A stretch of DNA of 64,000 nt from Rutidosis leptorrhynchoides (Eukaryota; Streptophyta; Magnoliopsida; Asterales; Asteraceae). This document shows, one piece after another, positions 55,275 through 64,000 of this stretch. Position numbers and translations under genes: made by a program. The stretch is from the NCBI RefSeq assembly GCF_046630445.1, contig NC_092333.1:719626001-719690000 (forward strand), given 5' to 3'. The notes below the pieces were generated by a model that ran no database searches, was not told the origin of the DNA, and saw only the letters and a program-made list of their open reading frames with translations. How positions within the stretch are numbered: the stretch's first letter is position 1; each line of letters starts with the position of its first letter.

Positions 55275-58200
55275 GGTGGTCTTAGCGAACCAGGTCTTGC
55301 ATTAGTGTGTCTAACAGGTAGTTGTTAGGATACATTAGTGAGTCTGGACTTTGATCGTGTCTACATGTCAAAAAGTTTTGCTTATCACATCTAGTCGGAA
55401 ACCATCTGCTTATCATCCTTAGGAAATTGCCTGCTTGTCAATCATAAGTCTAGACACGTCTTACTGCATTTACTGCATTGATAGTGTATAGACAAAATTC
55501 ATAACTTAGCATATCTGATAATTCATATCTTAGCGCATCTGTAGACTTGCCTGACATATGCCGTAAATTCCTCCGTAGTCTATGAAATCTTTAAGATTAT
55601 ATATATGGATATTCTATATAGTTAGAATATCATCCGATATCTGAAAATCATTTCACATCGAGGATCCCTTCCATCCACCGAATTGCCCACTTGGCGATGA
55701 ACCTGAAGCACTCACCGGCAAACCTGTCCGAGAAACCATTTTCTCTCTCATCTCTAGAGTATCTCGTCACGATTATATACTATCTCATATTTCAAATCTT
55801 ATTCATTCACTCGTCCCAACTGCCAATCATCCCGGCATAATAGAAGAAGTTAACGAACTACGCGCTCGTGTGACGGCTTTGGAGAACATGGTGCGAAGGT
55901 TACAAACACCAGCAGCAGCACCAGCAGCATAATCCGTACCACCATCATCAACATCGACAGTACTTTTATCACCCCCACATCACAACCGCGCCGTAAACCT
56001 CAACATCACAAACTATACCTCGGATATCAACCTCACACGCCTCAATATCACCATCTATACTTTGAGTATGATCTTCGTTCTACATATCATTCTACATCGA
56101 TTAATTTCGTTCTACGTATTGTTCTACCTCATTTACCTTCGTTCGACATGGCAATTATGTAATCTCTAATGCTTTAGAGATTATGTAATCTAGTATTAAC
56201 GATAAACCAAATGAGTTTAATATCCTATTGACTCATTAAATCTATGATTACATCTGAAGAAAATATATATGCAAGTATATTTTCATAAAGATTGTAATTA
56301 AAAATCCTTTCGTACAAACTGTTGATGATGAAAAATATTTTAACGGGTGGGTAGTACCCGAGGAATATTTAGATTTCACATTAACAAGTTACATTGTACA
56401 TTCTTCGAATCTGATTCAACAGTCATCTATTATCCTATTTACAATAACCGATATACGTATCCGTTCACCACAGAATAACCATTTCCGTTCAAATTTCATA
56501 TTTGGATTTTGACCTATCATAATCCAACAAGTGGCATAATGAAGAAAACATTGGATATAATAAAATTTGTTAGAAACAAACGGATTAACTAATTGAAAAT
56601 CTGTTAAGGATTCCACGCTAACTGTTCCGGCTAACTGTTCCCAGCTAACTGATTAACATTTAATTTATCGCAATTTACATTCTCGCAATTTTAATTTCTG
56701 CACTGTACATACTGTCGGGACACATGTACAACAATACATCGGATTAATTCTGAGACAACACGTTGTATAATGGGTCATGATATATATTTATTTATTTTAC
56801 GCAATTTAATTAACGGGACACGTATACAAGGTTTTGACTTATCATATTGACCCATCTCTATATATATTTCGGAACAACCGTAGACACTCTATATGTGAAG
56901 GTGGGAGTTGGCTATACAGGGTCGGAGTTGATTCCAAAATATATATATACTTTGAGTTGTGATCGACACTGAAACAGGTACACGGGTAACGATACGTATT
57001 AACTAATTCGAATATTATATATTTGATTTGTATATATGAATATATTGAACCATTGGACAATCGGACTATTGGACTGCTAACTTTGGACAATTAAAATGAG
57101 TTAAAATGCTGATTATAACATATGAAAATAAACAACTCTTCAAGTTTGCCACTTGATTCTATTTTAAACCTCATTTGTATCTTGACGATTACAATTCGCA
57201 TTCACAACTTTTCATGATTCTTGAAAACACCTCGATCGAGAAGTTGAACCAGCCGCACCTCCTCTACGGAAGAAAAATTTACACATACAGTTATGTATCT
57301 GGAAAACTTTCGAAACCGAAGTTATAGTTAAAGCGTATTCACGTTGAATTCCTTATCATTCATTAGCAAAAACAACCATATGATTCCTTTTCAAAGTAAT
57401 CAATTTTGTTACAGCTCCACTTCGACTTCTCAGTAAGACTACTCCTATTATAACCTCGATATTTATACCTTGTCTTTTCGCCGTCATTACCGGAGAACCT
57501 TTTATATATCACAACATCACCAGCAGCAACTCGTTATCTTTTTGGCGAAATCCGCAATCAGTATTTTGAAAATCTCGTAGAAATTCTCCCGTCATACCTA
57601 CAACGTCCATCCCTAAGAGTTACATATTTCGAATGTGAAGTTTCTGGAAAATACCCTGGACTATGAAGTAGTTCTTGAAATGCTGATGAAGCAGCAAAAA
57701 CCGTAAACGACTTTAACAGTCAAAAGTTTACGATAAAGTAAAGTATGTTGGAAAAGCTCAGAAAAAGAGAAGGGGTGAAACTGGAGAACAGATTGAGCAA
57801 AGTATGAAGGAGACCGTGGACAAATCATGAAAACTAAACCTGACTTCAAAGGATTCAAATGATTTAGTGTCTGCTGAAATCGTTAGTAAGAACCCTACTC
57901 CTTATCCTAAACTTTTCCAGATGATATTCTTCATCAATATCTTATCTCAGATATTATAAGATATCTTCATATTTTCCGTTATATATATTCTCCATATTGT
58001 TGGAAATATTTTCACAACTATCCTTATCTGAAATCATTTATCATTCCGTAATATCTGCGTTACAATATAAAAGAAACTGTGTTAGTTTCTAAATTCTAAA
58101 ACCTTCGAGTTTGAAATAGGAATGTTTTGAAGCAGCGTTGGGAACTGATGCATGAATTAGTATAATATAATGAAACTTGATCAACTTCATTATATTACAG

Positions 58201-58736
58201 TAAGTCATGTTGAGTTTCTAATGGGATGTGATGATTCACAGTACCATCATCATGTGCCATGTTACACGGCTCTTACATTCTATCCAATCTCCAAACATAT
58301 TAGGAACATATCATCTTGATAGTTCTATCTTTCCAGAATATTCTGGTAATTTGACAATTCGAAACCATTCTATTATCATTTCTTTCTAAGAACATTAGCA
58401 ATGTTCATTCCAAATTTCATACCTACGAATTCCAGACCATTGCTCGTTTGACTCGAGAACGGGAAGAAGAAACGGATGGATAAAGCCCTGCAATAGAAAT
58501 TAGGGTAAAAGTCACGGCAAATAGGAGGAGATATTAACTGTGGATGACAATGATTATAGAAGACAGAAGCAGGAGCATCGAAGTATAAAAGAAGATATAA
58601 AACCCAACAATCACCTAGAATTTACAAACCGTGTATATCGATACAGATAGCAATATAAAGACACGGGAGAATTAGAAACACTATAAACACAAGAGTATAG
58701 TAGAAGTAAATGGATTCTTCTGGTAAATAACACAAG

Positions 58737-58738
<2 letters not shown>
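55275..58738 (+). mobile_element. interior of non-autonomous (LARD-like) LTR element
   Basis: About 3.5 kb with a PBS but no RT, RNase H or integrase. 55670-55930 has gag-like or linker-like reading (ELRARVTALENMVRRLQ, then Ala/Pro-rich, then stop). 56340-56375 carries AACGGGTGGGTAGTACCC, similar to the PPT of chromoviruses here. 56820-57010 copies mid-LTR sequence of the 50.8-52.5 kb family in the opposite orientation. The rest is unrecognised. Confidence 0.5.
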
Positions 58739-58809
<71 letters not shown>

Positions 58810-59912
58810 TATTAAAAGAACTATTAAAAGTATTAATAGAAATATTATCATTAGTAAAATTTTCAAAGGTATCATTTTTATTATTGTTAGTAAAATCATT
58901 AATTTTAGAATTATTATTATTATTATACATTATTATTAAAATTAACATTTTTAGTTACTTAAAAGTTATCATTATAACATTAAAATTAAAAGTATTATTT
59001 TAATTATATTATCATTATCATTTTTATTAAAATATCATTACAACTAAGGTTTAACATTTTTATTAAAGTTACCAATATTACTAAAATTATCATTTAAGAT
59101 TATTATTATTAACATTATTATTTTTATATTAACAATATTATTATTACAAATTAAATATATATAAGATATATAATTTAAAACATATTATATAAATTTGTTC
59201 GATTACAATTATGTGTGTTAATATATATATAAATGATATAGGTTCGTGAATCCGAGGCAACCTTATAATTGACCAATGGTGTTATATGTATTTTTACTAC
59301 AAAATACATTAGGTGAGTATATTGTCCCTTTTAAACTCTAAATATTTTTGGGCTGAGAATACATGCGCTGTTTTTTTTATAAATGATTTACTTTATGGAC
59401 ACAAGTGATCAAAAATAAATTCTACGTTGAGTTGTACCATGGCATATTTCTTTATACTTGGTAGCTAATATTTACGTGAGGAGCGTAAACGCGAATCCTG
59501 TTGATAGATCTATCGGGCCTGACAACCCCAACCGGGCTGGACGACCAGTTTTAAACGGTTGCACAGTACTTCATTTCGTTACTACACTTGGTACGGTGTA
59601 GGGTTTATTTAAGAATATACTGCTGTGATTTAAATGTTAAGTATGGTTACCAAGTGCTCAACGACTTTTCATACACGGGGAGTGTATTATGTATAAACAT
59701 GAAATCTTGTGGTCCATAGTTATAACGCTGCTAGCAATAAAACCTATATCTCACCAACTTTATGTTGACATTTTAAAGTATGTTATTCTCAGGTACAAAT
59801 TAAATCTTCCGCTGTGCATTTGCTCATTATAAGGACATTACTTGGAGTCGATCATCGCAATGGGACCAGATGTTGATGATTTCGTCCAGGTGGATAAGGA
59901 CGGGTCGTCTCA
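58739..59912 (+). repeat. truncated 3' LTR copy of the non-autonomous element
   Basis: Matches 54087-55260 from the (ATT)n run to the terminal GGACGGGTCGTCTCA. Sequence left of the ATT run is unrelated, so the 5' part of this LTR and any PPT are missing. Substitutions seen are five, all transitions. Confidence 0.8.
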
Positions 59913-61228
59913 GATGTTATGAACATCATTACTACCTCAAGTTCCTTGGATAAACCTACTGGAAATGAGAAAAATGGATCTAGCTTCAAAGGATCCTTGG
60001 ATGGCTTGAAAGTTCTTGAAGCAGAATCATGACACGAAAACAATTTCAAGTAAGATTTCCACTCGAAATAAGATTGTTATAGTTATAGAAATTGAATTAA
60101 AGTTTGAATATGATTATTACCTTGTATTAGAAAGATAACCTACTATAAGTAACAAAGGTTTCTTGATCTTGGATGATTACTTGGAATGGATTTAGAAAAC
60201 TTGGAAGTAAACTTGCAATCTTGGAAGTATTCTTGATTTTATGAAACTAGAACTTTTGGAATTTATGAAGAACACTTAGAACTTGAAGATAGAACTTGAG
60301 AGAGATCAATTAGATGAAGAAAATTGAAGAATGAAAGTGTTTGTAGGTGTTTTTGGTCGTTGGTGTATGGATTAGATATAAAGGATATGTAATTTTGTTT
60401 TCATGTAAATAAGTCATGAATGATTACTCATATTTTTGTAATTTTATGAGATATTTCATGCTAGTTGAAAAATGATGGTTCCCACATGTGTTAGGTGACT
60501 TACATGGGCTACTAAGAGCTGATCATTGGAGTGTATATACCAATAGTACATACATCTAAAAGCTATGTATTGTACGAGTACGAATACGGGTGCATACGAG
60601 TAGAATTGTTGATGAAACTGAACGAGGATGTAATTGTAAGCATTTTTGTTAAGTAGAAGTATTTTGATAAGTGTCTTGAAGTCTTTCAAAAGTGTATGAA
60701 TACATATTAAAACACTACATGTATATACATTTTAACTGAGTCGTTAAGTCATCGTTAGTCGTTACATGTAAGTGTTGTTTTGAAACCTTTATGTTAACGA
60801 TCTTGTCAAGTGTTGTTAACCCAATGTTTATAATATCAAATGAGATTTTAAATTATTATATTATCATGATATTATGATGTATAAATATCTCTTAATATGA
60901 TATATATACATTAAATGTCGTTACAACGATAATCGTTACATATATGTCTCGTTTCAAAATCATTAAGTTAGTAGTCTTGTTTCAACATATGTAGTTCATT
61001 GTTAATATACTTAATGATATGTTTACTTATCGTAATATCATGTTAACTATATATATATATATCCATATATATGTCATCATATATTTTTTACAAGTTTTAA
61101 CGTTCGTGAATCACCGGTCAACTTGGGTGGTCAATTGTCTATATGAAACCTATTTCAATTAATCAAGTCTTAACAAGTTTGATTGCTTAACATGTTGGAA
61201 ACACTTAATCATATAAATAGCAATTTCA

Positions 61229-61278
<50 letters not shown>

Positions 61279-61301
61279 ATGGAAAATTTCGGGTCACTAC
61301 A
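59913..61301 (-). repeat. 3' LTR of minus-strand chromovirus
   Basis: On the minus strand it begins TGTAGTGACCCGAAATTTTC at 61301. The left limit is set only by the end of the neighbouring LTR at 59912, so it may be a little to the right. Contains a (TA)n run at 61236-61275. Confidence 0.6.
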
Positions 61302-61316
61302 GTACCTACCCGTTAA
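61302..61316 (-). other. polypurine tract of minus-strand chromovirus
   Basis: The coding strand reads TTAACGGGTAGGTAC directly before the LTR start TGTAGTGACC. Confidence 0.75.
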
Positions 61317-61336
61317 ATAAATTTCGTCCCGAAATT

Positions 61337-62869
61337 TTAAGCAGTTGGAGGTGTTGACGTATCTTCTGGAAATAAATGCGGGTATTTCTTCTTCATATGA
61401 TCTTCTCATTCCCAGGTGAACTCGGGTCCTCTACGAGCATTCCATTGAACCTTAACAATTGGTATCTTGTTTTGCTTAAGTTTTTTAACCTCACGATCCA
61501 TTATTTCGACGGGTTCTTCGATGAATTGAAATTTTTCGTTGATTTGGATTTCATCTAATGGAATAGTGAGATCTTCTTTAGTAAAACATTTCTTCAAATT
61601 CGAGACGTGGAAAGTGTTATGTACTGCAGCGAGTTGTTGAGGTAATTCAAGTCGGTAAGCTACTGGTCCGACATGATCAATAATCTTGAATGGTCCAATA
61701 TACCTTGGATTTAATTTCCCTCGTTTACCAAATCGAACAACGCCTTTCCAAGGTGCAACTTTAAGCATGACCATCTCTCCAATTTCAAATTCTATATCTT
61801 TTCTTTTAATGTCAGCGTTGCTCTTTTGTCGACTTCGGGCGGTTTTCAACCGTTGTTGAATTTGGATGATCTTCTCGGTAGTTTCTTGTATTATCTCCGG
61901 ACCCGTAATCTTTCTATCCCCCACTTCACTCCAACAAATTGGAGACCAGCACTTTCTACCATAAAGTGCTTCAAACGGCGCCATCTCAATGCTTGAATGG
62001 TAGCTGTTGTTGTAGGAAAATTCTGCTAACGGTAGATGTCGATCCCAACTGTTTCCAAAATCAATAACACATGCTCGTAGCATGTCTTCAAGCATTTGTA
62101 TCGTCCTTTCGCTCTGCCCATCAGTTTGTGGATGATAGGCAGTACTCATGTCTAGACGAGTTCCTAATGCTTGCTGTAATGTCTGCCAGAATCTTGAAAT
62201 AAATCTGCCATCCCTATCAGAGATAATAGAGATTGGTATTCCATGTCTGGAGACGACTTCCTTCAAATACAGTCGTGCTAACTTCTCCATCTTGTTATCT
62301 TCTCTTATTGGCAGGAAGTGTGCTGATTTGGTGAGACGATCAACTATTACCCAAATAGTATCAAAACCACTTGCAGTCCTTGGCAATTTAGTGATGAAAT
62401 CCATGGTAATTTTTTCCCATTTCCATTCCGGGATTTCGGGTTGTTGAAGTAGACCTGATGGTTTCTGATGCTCAGCTTTGACGTTAGAACACATCAAACA
62501 TTCTCCTACGTATTTAGCAACATCGGCTTTCATACCCGGCCACCAAAAATGTTTCTTGAGATTCTTGTACATCTTTCCCGTTCCAGGATGTACTGAGTAT
62601 CTGGTTTTATGAGCTTCTCTAAGTACCATTTCTCTCATATCTCCAAATTTTGGTACCCAAATCCTTTCAGCCCTATACCGGGTTTCGTCTTCCCGAATAT
62701 TAAGATGCTTCTCCGATCCTTTGGGTATTTCATCCTTTAAATTTTCCTCTTTTAAAACTCCTTTTTGCGCCTCCTTTATTTGAGTAGTAAGGTTATTGTG
62801 AATCATTATATTCATAGATTTTACTCGAATGGGTTCTCTGTCCTTCCTGCTCAAGGCGTCGGCTACCAC
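61337..62869 (-). pseudogene. pol: chromovirus pol: RNase H end, integrase, chromodomain-like tail
   Basis: The frame is open from 62869 to a TGA at 61406 and continues after it to TAA at 61337. Integrase zinc finger ([20 protein letters not shown]), core ([41 protein letters not shown]: all three acidic residues present), GPY/F module ([12 protein letters not shown]) and chromodomain-like tail ([14 protein letters not shown], then the stop, then EDHMKKKYP). The TGA most simply arose from a CGA by C to T. Confidence 0.88.
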
Positions 62870-63375
62870 ATTTGCCTTCCCCGGGTGGTACGAATCTCAA
62901 AGTTGTAATCATTCAACAATTCAATCCACCTACGCTGCCTCATATTCAGTTGTTTCTGATTAAATATGTGCTGAAGACTTTTGTGGTCGGTATATATAAT
63001 ACTTTTGACCCCATATAAGTAGTGCCTCCAAGTCTTTAATGCAAAAACAACCGCGCCTAATTCCATATTATGCATCGTATAATTTTGTTCGTGAATCTTC
63101 AATTGTCTAGACGCATAAGCAATCACCTTCGTTCGTTGCATTAATACACAACCGAGACCTTGCTTTGATGCGTCACAATAAATCACAAAATCATCATTCC
63201 CTTCAGGCAATGACAATATAGGTGCCGTAGTTAGCTTTTTCTTCAATAACTGAAACGCTTTCTCTTGTTCATCCTTCCATTCAAATTTCTTCCCTTTATG
63301 CGTTAATGCAGTCAAGGGTTTTGCTATTCTGGAAAAGTCTTGGATGAACCTTCTGTAGTAACCAGCTAGTCCTAA
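62863..63375 (-). pseudogene. chromovirus pol: RNase H
   Basis: 63315-62863 is open ([46 protein letters not shown]). A 1-nt loss at about 62890 shifts the frame so that the normal [14 protein letters not shown] reading is found in the next ORF. Upstream, a TAG at 63376 separates it from RT. Confidence 0.85.
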
Positions 63376-64000
63376 AAACTAGCGTATGTGTTTCGGAGTT
63401 TTCGGGGTTTCCCACTTTTCAACAGTTTCTATCTTTGCCGGATCCACCTTAATACCTTCTTTGTTCACTATGTGACCGATGAATTGAACTTCTTCCAACC
63501 AAAATGCACACTTTGAAAATTTAGCGTACAATTCTTCCTTCCTCAATACTTCTAACACCTTTTTCAAATGTTCACCATGTTCTTGGTCATTCTTTGAGTA
63601 AATAAGTATGTCATCAATGAAAACAATGACAAACTTGTCAAGGTATGGTCCACACACTCGGTTCATAAGGTCCATGAACACAGCAGGTGCATTAGTTAAA
63701 CCAAACGGCATGACCATAAACTCGTAATGACTGTAACGTGTTCTGAAAGCAGTCTTTGGAATATCATCTTCTTTCACCCGCATTTGATGATACCCGGAAC
63801 GTAAGTCAATCTTTGAATAAATAGACGAGCCTTGTAGTTGATCAAATAAGTCGTCGATTCTCGATAGTGGGTAGCGGTTCTTGATGGTAAGTTTGTTCAA
63901 CTCTCGGTAGTCGATACACAACCTGAATGTACCATCTTTCTTCTTGACAAACAAAACAGGAGCTCCCCACGGTGATGTGCTTGGTCGAATGAAACCACGC
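63376..64000 (-). pseudogene. chromovirus pol: reverse transcriptase (cut by window edge)
   Basis: Open from the window end to a TAG at 63376-63378. RT motifs [32 protein letters not shown] and catalytic [12 protein letters not shown] are intact. The TAG lies in the FLGLAGYYR approach, where related elements have a sense codon. The protease and gag lie outside the window. Confidence 0.88.

Overview
The window is plant nuclear DNA: AT-rich intergenic sequence, long (TA)n and (ATT)n microsatellites, Stowaway and hAT miniature elements, Helitron ends and nested Ty3/gypsy LTR retrotransposons. Two ordinary eudicot genes are present, a BURP-domain protein and Mediator subunit 32. The style of the LTRs suggests the daisy family (Asteraceae), but that is recollection, not proof.

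Layout. 1-22101 is a decayed plus-strand Athila-type element (gag and protease remnants, no reverse transcriptase, an acidic accessory ORF set, a 3' LTR at 20131-22101). It is split by a young, nearly intact Athila element on the minus strand (4365-18043, TSD AAGAC, 1681-bp LTRs differing at about 13 positions by eye). 22585-31665 is an older plus-strand chromodomain (Tekay/Del-like) element with TSD GCACA and many stops and frameshifts. 31666-41998 is a mosaic of microsatellites, Helitron 3' ends, a Stowaway MITE, a hAT MITE and TIR elements lodged in (TA)n tracts. The BURP gene (42098-43460, plus) starts immediately after one of these TIR elements. MED32 (45243-45683, minus) is convergent with it, followed by another Stowaway MITE, a TIR element carrying a telomere-repeat hairpin, and duplicated fragments of a MADS-box gene. 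49.8-61.3 kb holds LTRs of several related gypsy families, including a non-autonomous LTR pair around a non-coding interior. 61.3-64.0 kb is the pol end of a minus-strand chromodomain element cut by the window edge.

Most interesting points: (1) the BURP gene's likely TATA box lies inside the target-site duplication of a TIR element, which also places three ACGT-core (bZIP-type) motifs upstream of it; (2) the intact Athila carries, just upstream of its third ORF, a promoter-like segment with the same GACGGCGTCC palindrome cluster found in its LTR U3, followed by a leader-like tract and a possible spliced 4-codon first exon; (3) three unrelated LTR families each carry their own cluster of short CpG-containing palindromes; (4) TIR elements sharing ends have different cores, and elements sharing a telomere-like hairpin core have different ends.
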